A stretch of 64,000 nt of DNA from contig OX637805.1 in the NCBI GenBank assembly GCA_951802425.1, positions 1,364,001-1,428,000 of the forward strand. Reading direction: 5' to 3'. Below are positions 1 through 10,900 of the stretch, piece by piece. The position numbers were made by a program, and so were the translations under genes. The notes below the pieces were generated by a model. The model did no database searches. It was not told the origin of the DNA and saw nothing but the letters and a program-made list of their open reading frames with translations. Every line of letters starts with the position of its first letter. The stretch's first letter is position 1. Origin of the DNA: Clavaria fumosa. Lineage: Eukaryota > Basidiomycota > Agaricomycetes > Agaricales > Clavariaceae.

Positions 1-213
1 TGTCATCATCTTGCTTTGATCTCGAAAAAGCCCACCCTTCGTCGTATCCCTCGATCCGCTGGCCTTCGTCGTCGCCGGCACCTCGAACTTTCAATCCAGA
101 CATCGGACCCTATCGGATCCAACACCAGACACTCCGGACAACATATACTCTCACTTTCTGAACCTTTTACAACTTAACCTCTATATCCTCCAAAGTTCTG
201 TTTAGTGTCCCAG

Positions 214-948
214 TCATGTAAACAAGACCCCCTGAAGAACCAGGCCGCGAACACCTAGTTGCAGCCAACACCGGTACAGCCTACTACACCGCGACACAAA
301 GCGGGTTTGTTGAGGGAGGGGGTGGCTGGTTGCAGGCAGAGCAGGATGCGCAGAGTTCTGCTGTGCAATGACTCCATTGAGGCGATGCTGCTGAGCATCT
401 AGCCTTTCTGTGAGTGCCTTCCACTGCACATAGGTCTCTGGCATTGGCGAAACACCATAGACCTTTCCCACTAGCCTCCTGCTCAGGTTCGACTCCAGCC
501 AATGGACCAGGATGTCTGAATCGGTCACTTCTGTCATCCCCGCTCTTCGGAACATCATTTCAAACTTTGTGAAGAACTCAGGTGCTGTCATGACACCCTG
601 TTTCAACCTCGCAATGTCTGCGAGGGCAGTCGCATGGTCATTCAGGTCGTCGAACACTCGCTTCATCTCCTCCACAAATTCTGCCCAGGTTCCAACCTCA
701 TTGTTACCCAGGATTTCCTCTCCCTTCATATTTGCCCATTCTGCTGCAAATCCATCTCCAGCAATTTTGCTGAGGGTGTAGAGGACCTTTGCCAGGTCCG
801 TGGCATAGATTGTCAGATTCGCCATGAACAGGAGGCAGAGCAACCAGAGGAATGTACAGAAATTTCTTTTTTGCCCATCAAATGGGGCAACAACTAAATC
901 CAGCCTTGTGGCATGGACTTCAGGCAGGGCAATGTGGTCAGCCATCAC
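214..948 (-). pseudogene. Ty3/gypsy Gag fragment
   Basis: The reading frame of 244 codons carries the helical capsid-type core of a retrotransposon Gag: PFDGQ near the N-terminus, then W/F-rich helices (AEWANMKGEEIL, TWAEFVEEMKRVFDD) and the LKQG..APEFFTKFE pattern typical of the Retrotrans_gag domain. Gag would form the particle that packages element RNA. The frame starts at GTG/ATG here but stays open upstream to about 1040, where a TTACAG acceptor-like site precedes it, so an upstream intron or exon is possible. It lies just inside an LTR (1598-1900) read in the same direction, as expected for the 5' end of a minus-strand element. No protease or pol follows, so it is a fragment. Confidence 0.75.
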
Positions 949-1042
949 AGACCCTGGTGGTGGTGATGGGGTTTCAGGGATGTTGGTGATGGGGGAATCA
1001 GGGGGGAGCTGGGCTCGACCCGGTCTTGGTCGTAGACGCTGT

Positions 1043-1597
1043 AAATAAAATTCCGGGCCTTGGGCACTCAGGATTTCTTTGATCTCTTAGCAGTCCTGTC
1101 CTCTCAGGCTGCTCTCTAGGTACTTAGGTACTTATAGAACTCTTATTCTATAAAGCTGTTGCTAGCATGGGGCCCAAATGGTGTCCCAGGTGGTCACTCC
1201 ACAACTCCTAATGAGTTGCCTGTGCGCCCTTCTGACAATGGTCACAGAGCAAGGGCCCTGTCCACTGGACCAGGAAACTACAGAAAGACTATGTAGAGGG
1301 CCTTTCCTTGCCCTGTACACTACATGATTCACTGGTACGTAGCTGTAAAACAAAGATCCAGGCCTTGGGCACTCGGTATCACTTGGGGAGGGTCACAGTA
1401 GACTTCCTCTGGGTCTGGTCACGTGTATCTACACACAGTAAAAATTTCATGCGGTTCTGTTACACACCGCAGGCAGGGTAAAGAAGAAGAGGATGAGGGG
1501 GACAAGCTGTGACAGAGTGTGACAGTTTGAGGTAGGGGTCCAGGCTAGCCGGGTTAGGACACGGGGCTAGGGTGGATTGGGTGTGATGTTAGTATTG
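1043..1597 (-). other. Leader / UTR-like region of gypsy fragment
   Basis: No convincing coding region. The stretch lies between the Gag fragment and the LTR. It holds two dispersed copies of a short word (around 1057-1072 and 1361-1376, both containing GGCCTTGGGCACTC). No primer-binding site starting TGG is visible next to the LTR end, so the junction at 1597/1598 may be rearranged. Confidence 0.4.
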
Positions 1598-1900
1598 TGT
1601 CAGACTTAGTCTCACACTCACACAACTCAACGTAAGGTCAATGATGACGATACTAACATAAGGGGAAAAGGGTACAAGTGAGAAAAGGACATGGTATATA
1701 TAGCGAGTGCTTTGGGAGTTGCCGGTGTTCCCATGCTCGGACCCCATGCATCACGTGATGCACCCAGGCCCTGGTCACATGATTTTCCTATTACATAATC
1801 CACCACCCATCCAGGTCACGTGACTTTCCCACGACCTTCCCGCATCTCTTTCGCAACCCTCCCTCTTGCTTCTCTGGTGCTTATGTAAGCAGTTCTGACA
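1598..1900 (-). repeat. LTR-A (5' LTR of a minus-strand gypsy element)
   Basis: A 303-bp block with TG...CA ends in minus orientation. It is nearly identical to 20309-20611 and, inverted, to 28646-28922. It contains a TATATA box, and its U3 carries CACGTG-type palindromes (TCACGTGA at 1751, GTCACGTGAC at 1815). The base after its right edge begins CAAAC (1901-1905), the same 5-mer that flanks the other LTR-A copies, so it marks one target-site duplication inside the split exonuclease-type gene. Confidence 0.85.
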
Positions 1901-2479
1901 CAAACTGATGAGCAGTTTGGGATTGTCAATATTCCTGGCATGCTGAGGATCCAGAATAACTATGCTGGACCTGAAGTCATGACTCCTGATATGCAACTTG
2001 AAAGCCCTAGCTTATTGCCAAGGTTATCCCACATCTATCCAATGAAGCTTCATCTCTCACATCTCAAAGGCAAGAGGAAGGATGTTTATAGCTATCTGGC
2101 AACTGCACAACAGACCAGATTTGCTGTGACACCAGTTCACACTAAGACAGAGTTCAGGCTGTTTCATCAAGTAGTGTCATTTGGAGGTGACTGGTTTGTG
2201 TCACATGGCCAGCCAAATTTTGATGCTATGTGCCAATGGTGGTCAACTCAAGCAAATGGCATAACTATATTCTACAAGCTCAGAGAACACCTCTCAGCTT
2301 ACCATAAAACCTGGATGGAGCAACAGCAAGGGACTCAGAGCTTGATAGGAAGTGAGAGACAAAGACAACCAAATACTTCCAGGATCAAGTCAAAAAATCA
2401 CTCTGCTATTGTGTTAGCAGCTGCAGCTAGGCAACATCCAGGTGAACAAATGCTGGCAGATGCTACACCTGAACCTGCC
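1901..2479 (+). pseudogene. C-terminal part of exonuclease-type transposon protein, copy 1
   Basis: The open frame encodes a conserved block beginning DEQFGIVNIPGMLRIQNN and running through MTPDMQLESPSLLPRL, LKGKRKDVYSYLAT and GQPNFDAMCQWW. It is nearly identical to the minus-strand copy at 27767-28645. It reads on directly from the N-terminal half at 18646-20308 once the LTR-A element is removed: the CAAAC target duplication joins ...DPLQFTQ to TDEQFG.... It stops abruptly at 2479, where LTR-B sequence begins, so the C-terminal zinc-binding tail seen in copy 2 is missing. I recognise this as a repeated basidiomycete transposon-associated protein but cannot give a firm family name. Confidence 0.65.
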
Positions 2480-4399
2480 CATAGTTATAGTTATGTATAT
2501 GATTATTTAACCAGGTTGCGACCCATGACTGGTCATGCTCGCAACCTTACCTATGCTTTCTTAACCCCTCGCGACCTTAGTAGAACATGCGCCTAGTTAC
2601 TTTACAACTAAACATACCCTGTACTACTATAGTCTCATTGCCTGGCAACTTCTGTACTTTTCCTTTTCCGTTTTACTTCTCATACAGGAGGTTAACCAGA
2701 ATTGGCAATATGTTGCTATCCAGAATGGTTCGCCATTTCAACTATAATTTTTTAAAACTTTTAAAAACATGCTCATCCACTATAGATTTATCTATTTATT
2801 AAATGTAGAGATTAGGTCAAGATGAACATCACATATAAACTGAGCACAGTTAGGTGGTCAATGAACACTGCCAAAACAATATGTGTTTTTTATACAATGC
2901 CTGGGTGGAGGGATGCCAGCATGTGAACAGTCAACAAGGGCTCTCAAAATCAATGTTGGTTATGACCTGGAGGCAAGTGTTCTCAATCTACCATGTTGTA
3001 TTCCCTTTAAAAGTCCCATTATCATCTAGTCAGCTGTAGTCATCAAGTAGGAACAACTACAATTAGGTTCATCAGCTACAATTCAGTTCTCAGCTGCCAG
3101 CACTGTGACTCTCTGTTGTTTGCACCAACATCTTATCTGGTAGAATCTGTCATATGTTCATCAGAATTGTAGTATGCTGTGGCAGACAATGCAACACAAT
3201 TAATATGCAAAAGCATTGTAAAGATGGTGATCATGTTCAGAATGCCAAAGGCCAATTCAAGCTCAGGTAATGGTTGCAATAACAATGTATTTCTTTGGCT
3301 GATTTATAGGCTTAGAGGTGTGCTACAGGCTTTAAATATATTGTTCACCAAAATATATTCAAAGTCAGATTGTCTGTACAGGTTTGACTTAAGTTCAAAC
3401 AACCTCCACACACATATATAAAGTCTTGCATGTACTTATGGTACACTAGACTTGATATTGACGCATTTTGGTTTAAGCTTGAGGCACAACGCCCTTTGAG
3501 CTTGGAACCATCGTGATTGATAGGTCTTGTCTCGCTTGGTGACCTTGACAACACCAAGATCACTCTGCTTCTCTCTACTTTTGACCTCCACACTCGTACG
3601 ACTCGCACACATAAGTATTCTCTTACTTTGTCTTGGTACTGATCTTCGAACCCTACAGGTTCTCCCGTCGGTTGACAAAGTCATTACCTTCACTGACATA
3701 CTTCTTGACATCGTCATGACTACTGCAACTCTCTCAGCATTGTCTTCTTCTCTCACCTCATCCTTTTCCTTTCTTACACTTTGTCAGTCGACCTTGCGAC
3801 CTTCTCAGTGTTGCCTATTTCCCCCACCTCATCTTTTTCTTGCTTTACACTCTGTTGGTCGACTTTGCAACCTCCCTCAATGTTACCTATTTCTTCCTCC
3901 TCGTCAACTTCCTTCCCTACGCTTCGTCTACCGACTTCATGACCTTTTTAGCGACATCCCCCCTCTCTCTACTTGTCTATTTCTGTTCTTGTATCTCCCC
4001 AGATGTCTTCGTGACCTTCCGGGACCGAGTATTCTTGACTGTGCTCAACAGTTGATTGGTTTTAGCAAGTTTCCAGGATCAGTCACCAACAAGTCGATCT
4101 CCGGCATTACTAACAAGATGGGACAGGCCCTAACACCTTCTCAGTGACATTTCCTTTCTCCTTATTCGTCTTTTTCCCATACTATGCTTTGTCTACTGAC
4201 TTTGCAACCTTCCCAGTGATGTCTTCCCCCTCTATACTTGTCTTTCTTCACTCTTACATCTTCTCAGATGTCTTCACAACCTTCCAGGACCAAGCATTCT
4301 CGACTGTGCTCAACAGTTGATTGGTCTTAGCAAGTTTCCAGGATCAGTCACCAACAAGTTGATCTCCAGCATTACTATTGAGACAGGACAGGCCCTAAC
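2480..4399 (+). repeat. LTR-B remnant, 5'-truncated, with partial tandem duplication
   Basis: Matches the 3' two-thirds of the LTR-B family (full copy 24128-25537). It starts inside the LTR at the CATAGTTATAG word, is interrupted by a 721-bp insertion (2687-3407), and reaches the LTR-B terminus GGACAGGCCCTAACA near 4129. A second, partial copy of the LTR-B 3' end then follows (about 4140-4399) and ends with the same GGCCCTAACA. ORFs in this stretch (for example 3527-4147) are frames through LTR sequence and are not genes. Confidence 0.7.
2687..3407. mobile_element. 721-bp nonautonomous DNA element in LTR-B
   Basis: The insertion interrupts LTR-B and has short terminal inverted repeats, GGAGGTT at 2687-2693 and AACCTCC at 3401-3407, with ACA on both sides (2684-2686 and 3408-3410) as a probable 3-bp target duplication. 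It is AT-rich with no coding capacity beyond short frames. The boundaries were set by comparing the uninterrupted LTR-B copies at 24.8, 26.5 and 58.5 kb. The superfamily is not assigned; a 3-bp duplication fits PIF/Harbinger- or CACTA-like elements. Confidence 0.55.
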
Positions 4400-4429
4400 A
4401 CCTCTGCTCAAACTCTGCAGACCCTAAGT

Positions 4430-4966
4430 GGTCCATGGATGACAATGGACTTCTCCATGAGTGTGAACAGATTTATGTACCAGACATCAATGACCTCTGA
4501 CTCTGCATTTTACATGTGAGACATGATCACCTGCTCGCTGGACATTTCGGTTGGACCAAGACTATGGCCTTGGTCTTTAGGGATTATACCTGGCTGAAAT
4601 TCTGAGGATTTGTATTGGACTTTTGCAAATCTTGCACGACTTGTGGTAGGGCAAAAGCCCCTTGGCATAAGCCATGTGGAATGCTCAAGCAGCTGCCCAT
4701 ACCAGAGAAACCATGGAATTCCATTTCGATGGATTTTATTGAGCAACTCCCTGAGAGCTCTGGTTTTACCACAATCCTAGTGGTTGTTGATAGGTTTATG
4801 AAACAAGGGGTTTTCATCCTGATGACCAATGAAGTGAACTCCATGGAGTTGGCTCATCTGTTCATACTCCATGTCTTTTTAAAACATGGAGTTCCATTGC
4901 ACATCACGTCTGACTGCAGCTCTGAGTTTGTCTCTTGTTTTTTCTGTTCATTGGGGAAAGTGATAT
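4430..4966 (+). pseudogene. Gypsy integrase fragment (zinc-binding and catalytic core start)
   Basis: Plus-strand frames show HLLAGHFGWTKT followed by CKSCTTCGRAK, the H2C2 integrase zinc-binding domain. Then come PWNSISMDFIEQLP and ILVVVDRFMKQ with the first catalytic Asp, and HGVPLHITSD with the second. The frame is broken upstream by several stops. At about 4966 the sequence switches without warning to a different gypsy family at an equivalent place in the integrase, so this is a truncated element joined to another. Confidence 0.7.
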
Positions 4967-6008
4967 CATTGGGCCCCTCCCCCTCTCATGTGGACACAAT
5001 GTGATTCTCATTATTATCAACAAGTTCACAAAGCAGACACTGCTGGAAGGGATTGTACTTAACCTCACAGGACTTGGAGCAGCACACCTCCTCTGGGACC
5101 AGGTATTCCATGACCATGGAGTGCCACATAAGGTTGTGAGTGACTGGGGATCCCAGTTTGTGTCTCGATTCATGAAGGAGTTCTACTCCATGATACAAGT
5201 GAAAGCAAACCCAAGCACAGCCTTCCACCTGCAGACTAATTGGCAGACAGAGCAGGCAAACCAGGAGATGGAGATCTACCTCCAGGCCTATGTGGATCAC
5301 CTCCAGGATGACTGGGCTGAGTGGTTGTCCACTGCAGAATTTGCCCACAAACACTCAGTGACAGGGCAGACACCCTTCTTCCTCAAGTACAGCCAGCACC
5401 CTTGGAATGGGGGACTCTGCCCACCCACAGAGGTGAACCTGGCAGCAGATGAGTTGCTGGCTAAGCTCATGGAATCCCAAAGAGCAGCCAAAGAGGCAAT
5501 GGAGAAAGTGGCAGTGGTGATGAAGAAGAGTTATGATGTGGGAAAGTGCCCAGGTTGTGAGTATTCCAAAGGAGATCTGGTCTGGCTGGACACTAGGAAC
5601 CTGAAGATGGACTGACCCTCTAAAAAGCTTGACAACAAGCATGCAGGCCCCTTCATGGTTGAGGAGAAGGTGGGACTGGCTGGGTATCACCTCAAGCTCC
5701 CTCAGGCCTGGTGTATCCATTGAGTTTTCAACAAGGTGCTGCTCACCCCATATGTTGCTCCCTCTTTCCTTTCTCAGAACTTGCCTCTGCCCCTGCCTCC
5801 CATGATTGATGATGACCACTTGGAGTATGATGTTGAGGAGATTCTTGATGTCAAAAAGGTTGGATGTGGGGTGAAGTACCTGGTGAAGTGGTTGGGATAC
5901 CCTGTGGAGGAGAACACCTGGGAGCCTTGGCAGAACCTCACCAATGTGGCAATGCTGCTCCATGATGTCTTCCTCCAACACCCTGACAAAGCAAAGTTGG
6001 CTGGTTGA
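4967..6008 (+). pseudogene. Gypsy (LTR-E) integrase C-terminal part and chromodomain
   Basis: The integrase core reads GPLPLSCGHNVILIIINKFTK, VVSDWGSQFVSRF and STAFHLQTNWQTEQANQE. The second catalytic Asp is present (SDWG), and the glutamate lies in the TEQANQE stretch. After a stop at 5615 the frame continues with a linker and ends in a chromodomain (EYDVEEILDVKKVGCGVKYL, VKWLGYPVEENTWEP), which in this group targets integration to methylated histone H3. The protein is about 85% like the 20623-21867 copy by eye. The polypurine tract and 3' LTR follow directly, so this is the 3' end of a plus-strand chromovirus-type element. Confidence 0.8.
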
Positions 6009-6020
6009 GACACACAGCCT

Positions 6021-6034
6021 TAAGAGGGGGGTGA
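6021..6034 (+). other. Polypurine tract of LTR-E gypsy element
   Basis: The purine run TAAGAGGGGGGTGA sits immediately 5' of the LTR start TGTTAGGATC. This is the standard plus-strand primer position, and it fixes the orientation of the element. Confidence 0.75.
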
Positions 6035-6324
6035 TGTTAGGATCACTTACCTAAGCCATCCCAAAGAGGAGTTGTGGAGAAACTGGGGAGGGTTGTTGGA
6101 AGGTCACATGACCTGTGGCTGGGGTCAGATTACATAATCATAAGGTCACATGACCTGTGGCCTGGGCATGTCACATGATCTGAGGGTCCAAGCATGGGAA
6201 TGCTGGCAAGTGTGGAAGTATTCACTATAAGTACTTCACCTTTTCCTTTTTTGTACTCTTTTCCCCTTATGTTAGTATTGTCATCATGACCTTACATTTA
6301 AGTTGTGTGAGAGCCAGTCCAATA
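6035..6324 (+). repeat. LTR-E (3' LTR of plus-strand gypsy)
   Basis: Begins TGTTAGGATC after the polypurine tract. It shares the layout of LTR-A, with several TCACATGA/GGTCACATGACC palindromes, a GTACTTCACC/TTTTCCCCTTATG block and a GTTGTGTGAGAG end. The Tc1-type element inserted at a TA (6323-6324) close to its 3' end, so the true CA terminus is not seen cleanly. Confidence 0.7.
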
Positions 6325-6543
6325 CAGTGACCCAAAAAATGTTGCAATGTTTTGGCACATTGAACTAAATGAGGTGTAGCACATGCAATAAATTTGCTAA
6401 AATGATAGAAATATTAGACATGGTAGCCCTCCCTCTTGGCTATCTAATGGTATTTTTTTTATACCTTTACCTTCCTTATCTAGTAAGATATCACATGATC
6501 TTTGTTGGAGACTCATTGCAACAGTTTTTTGGCTGACTGTTAT
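6325..6543. repeat. Left terminal inverted repeat of Tc1-type element
   Basis: Starts CAGTGACCCAAAAAA and ends at GGCTGACTGTTA. It matches the reverse complement of 13701-13919 over its full length with few differences. Confidence 0.85.
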
Positions 6544-6563
6544 AGTGCAGAAGTCAAGACATT

Positions 6564-7631
6564 CTAGTACTTTGTGTACCCCCCTTTGGCCCTCAACACT
6601 GCTTCAAGCCCCCTAGGCATGCTTTCTACCAATTCCTGGTGCACTGAAGATTCTATCTTCTCCCACTCCACCTGGACCCTCTCCCACAATTCCAATATCC
6701 CTTGTGGTGCTGTTTCATACCCCTGGAGCCTCCTTTTCAGGTGTGCCCATAGGTGTTCAATAGGATTGAGGTCAGGAGACTGTGCTGGCCATGTCAGGAC
6801 CTCCATCTCATTCTCCTGGAACCAGGCCTTGGCCTTCTTGCACTTATGCTTGGGGTCATTATCCTGCTGGAAAATAATGTCAACTGGCTTCTTCTTAAAA
6901 TACCTGATGCTGGACTGCAGCTCATCCTCCAAAATCTTGACATAAAGGTCCCCATCCATCCTTCCATCAATCTTGCATGCATATCCAACTCCACTCCACA
7001 TCATACATCCCCATACCATCAGAGATCCCCCCCCAAACTTCACAGTCCCACTCACAGTCCTCTGACAAGGACCTTCTCCAGCCTTCTTCCACACCCAACT
7101 CCTGCCATCTGAGCCCACATGATTAATCTTGGTCTCATCTGACCATATTACTCTCTTCCAGTCCTCCACAGTCCAGTCCTTGTGAGCAATTGCAAAGTCC
7201 AACCTCTCTCTACAATGATGCTTTGAGAGGAGGGGCTTTTGCTGCTTCACTGCAGACTTCAGTCCAGCCTTTTTGAGGTGTAGGCAGACTGTCTCAGCAC
7301 AGAGGGACTGGTTGGAAATGTCAGAGAGGGCTCTGGTTACCTGGACAATAGTGAGGGCCTGATCAGAAATGAGAGAGAGTACTTTGCCTACCTGGATAGC
7401 AGTGTCTGCCTTCCCAGAGGTTAGAAGCCAAATAGCATGGTGAACATAGGTGGGAGTAAGCTTGGCAGGTCAACCTCCAATGGCTTTGGCAAGGTGAGAG
7501 TGATGCTTAGAGTGAAGCCTAGAGATAGAGCTGGTGTGGACACCAGTGACAGCAGAGATGTGATGAACAGAGTGGCCTGCATCCAGGAGAGAGAGGATGT
7601 GTTTAGAGGTAGCAGGGGACAAGGAGCACAT
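6564..7631 (-). pseudogene. Tc1/mariner transposase, one internal stop
   Basis: A DD34E transposase that cuts and pastes the element at TA. Reading from ATG at 7631, an N-terminal helix-turn-helix region (TSKHILSLLDAGHSVHHISA, TSSISRLHSKH) leads into TIVQVTRALSDIS. The catalytic core follows: WSDETK (first Asp), FQQDNDPKHK (second Asp) and SPDLNPIEHLWAHLKRRL (Glu), ending GGYTKY at TAG. Length is about 355 codons, usual for the family. A single TGA at 7470-7472 interrupts the frame where GGRPAKL is the expected pattern, consistent with CGA>TGA. Otherwise intact, so it died recently. Confidence 0.85.
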
Positions 7632-7903
7632 CTTGGATGTTGGGGTATTTCATGCCCAGAGAGGCCTGGTATATATGCAGGAGGGTTGGTGATCATGTTT
7701 TTTTGTTGATATTAATACAGCATAGCCACATAATCATGTGATTTATACATTTTTTATTTTTTTTTGAATCAGCATTTGTATTCCGCAACATGTGGCTAAG
7801 ACAAAGACGCAGTTGTACGTGATGTACATAAAAAGGTATGGTGAGGAGGTTGGTTGGGGTTGGGAGGTGTATTGGGAGAGTAGGTGGTTGTGCTCTCTTA
7901 GGT

Positions 7904-10900
7904 CTAGTGTGGGTCGGGAGGCTCCGCTGGGTGGGAGGCAGAGTTGGATAGGTCGAGGCCAGGTAGTTCTGGCAGAGTGGGTGGTTCGTATGGTTTCCCG
8001 GTTGCCGTGAAGGCTCCCGAGAGGCATAAGAATTTCGCTATGGCCATGAGGCCTTTCGTGCCGCTCAATAGGATCGGCGGCGAGTGATCGTGGTGTACTG
8101 CGGATAGTACGTGTCGGTGCGCATCGTAAGTGCGGCAATTGTGAAATATATGATCTCGGAATCGCATCGGCGTCATAAGGGGGATGGTGTCCCTGCATGA
8201 GCATTCAGGTTCGTGAGGAATTTTTATTTGTTCGTAATATGGTAGGTTATATCTGTGCATCATGCGTACTTGGGTGAGTCGTCCGAAGACTTCTGGTTGG
8301 TCTTTCAAATGGAGGAAAAGTTTTCCTGGTTTAGTGGTGGGAGGTTCGAGTGCGTTAGCCTCTCCAAAAGCTCCTGTAAAAGGGAATTTTTTAATTAGTT
8401 TCCGCCATTTTCGTAATACAAGTTTGGAACGCTTCTCAGCGTGGTATGATAATGAGTTTGGGAGAATTCCCCCTTGTTTCTTGCGGCCTTCTCGTGCTAG
8501 TTTGTCTGCTCTTTCATTTATTTCTAGTCCTTGGTGGCCTGGGATCCATTGGAGCGTTATGTGATGTTCGTCGTTGGAGAGGAATTTTTGTGTGAGGTTT
8601 GTGAATAGTAAAGAGAGAGCTTGTGAGGGGTGTGGTTTGGTGTCAGTAATGTTTTGTAGTGCAGATGAGCTATCGGAAAGGAATACGATGTTTTTTATGT
8701 CTTTGTGTTGTTCACAGTAGTGAGTAGCTAGTATTATGCCTGCTGTCAGAGCTAAAGACTCTCCGTCGTAAGCGTTGGTGCGGGTACCGGCGCTGTAGGC
8801 GCCTTCGAATGCGGTAACTGGTCCGTGTCTGGCGTGTATCCCGGCACCTGTTCTTTTGGGGCCTTTGATGCGTCTCCTGGTCGGGAGCGCTTCTCTTGGA
8901 TTTGGAAGTGGTGCTGGGTTCGGCTGGAGGCGGTCAACTCTTTTCGTGGATCTGTCCATGCCTACAAAGAGTGTGTTCATTAGAGTGGGTGCTTTTGAAA
9001 GGAATGAGGAGATGTCTTCAAGGTATTTGTCTCAGAGATCTTTTTTGGGTGGTAGTATTGTGGTTATTCAAGGATGCCGGCTGAGTGGGTCACTCCAGGG
9101 TGGGTTGATTAGGGGGTTTAGTTGGGGTCTTGTTGGAGCGTTTGTTAGTTGTGCTAGTCGTTGTAGGGGCGTCTGTCTAGACGGCGGTGTTCGTATTGTT
9201 ATTCGTTGGTTTGGAAGCGTCAGTCGAATCTTTCGTGGTGGTGGGGGGATTCTAGAAAGTACCGGTGAGCTGGGGAGTAGTCTGTGTAGTCTGATCAAGT
9301 ATGAGTAACAGAGACGGTGTGTGATTAAGGAGATTGGTGGGATGTGTGATATATATTGTAGCACTGCTATTGGAGTGGATCGGAAGGCGCGGCAGATGCG
9401 TCGTAGGGCGAGGTTCAAGGCCGTTTGGATACGTTTGGTGTTGGTTTGGTCGAAGTGGCCTCCCCACCACAGCTGGCATCTGTAGGTGAGGATGGGAATT
9501 ATGGTAGAGAGCGTTAGTTGTCTGAGTTGAAGGTGGGACATTCCGCGGACAGTGTTGCCTAGGATGCTCATCGCTCTAATTGTTGCTTTCGCGCGGTTGG
9601 CCATGGTTTTCGTGTGGTGAGTAAAATTTAGGTGTCTGTCGAGGAAAAAGCCCAGCCAGCGGGCTGCGATTGGTCTCTGGTTGTGTAGTCGGAGTGTTGG
9701 GGAGTTTTTATCTGGGCCTTTGGTAAAGTGCATTAGCTCGATTTTTGTTGGCTGTACCTCTAGTCCGTTGGCGGTCAACCATTGTGTGATCGTCTCGAAC
9801 GCCCGTTTGAGTCTAATAATGTTAGTGTCAAGGGATGAGGAGGATGTTAAAATGACCCCGTCATCTATGTACGCAAACGAGATTACTCCCTGTGTGATTA
9901 GTTGTCTGAGGTTGAGTAGGTCAGCGCTATAGATAATGGCGAGTATGGGTGAGAGAGGGGATCCTTGTGGGATTCCATTTTGGATGTGGATTGGTTCGGA
10001 CGTGTATCCGTCGAAGGATATGGTGGTCATGCATTGTCGTAGAAATGAGTTGATTATGTTGATCATGGGCTTGTTGAAGCCTGCGTGAGTCAGTCTTGCA
10101 GATAGGCCTTCGTGGTTGACGGCATTGAAGAAACCAGTGATGTCGAAGAAGAGTGCGGTGGCCTTTGAGCATCTTGCCCATGCGCTGTAGATGTCCTGTA
10201 CGAAGGCTATGCCTGCGTCGATGGTGGACGCATGAATTCGTCCACCGAATTGATAATGCGATACGAGGTCGTTTGCGGCGACTTCGTACTGGACTCTTCG
10301 TGCTATGATCTTGTCAAGAATTTTCCCTAGGCACTCGATTAGTTGAATAGGGCGGTACACGGAGGGGATACTATAGTCGGGTTTCTTGGGTTTGGGGACT
10401 ACTACCGTGTTCGACATTTTGAAGGGGCTAGGGTAGTGACCAGTTTCGATGCACTTGGAGTATAGGTAGTACATCAGGTCGGGAGCGGTTTCCCAGGTCC
10501 ATCGGATCGCTGTGTAGTTTATCCTTGATGGTCCAGGGGCTGTATCTTTCCTTTGGTGTCGTATGGCATATTCTAGCTCAGAATGTGTAAGTGGGAAAAA
10601 TGGATGTTCTGGGCATTGATCGTCAGTGGGTATATAGGGAGTGACTGGGGGGGGGTCAGGAAAGAATTGTTGAACGAAAGTGTGCACACGTTCTTGGTCT
10701 GACATTGCCAGAACATTTGAGGGGCTTGTATAGAGTGGTCGGTATCTTTTGCCGTCGTGTTTGTACCATTTCGTAAAGTCCCACACTGTCTTGGATGTGG
10801 CGCCCTCTAGTCTTTCGGTTGCCCACTCCCTTTTGGCATGTCTTACCTTGCCGCGGAATGCTGCCTGGGTACATTTATACTGTTGGGTTAAGATGGGGTT

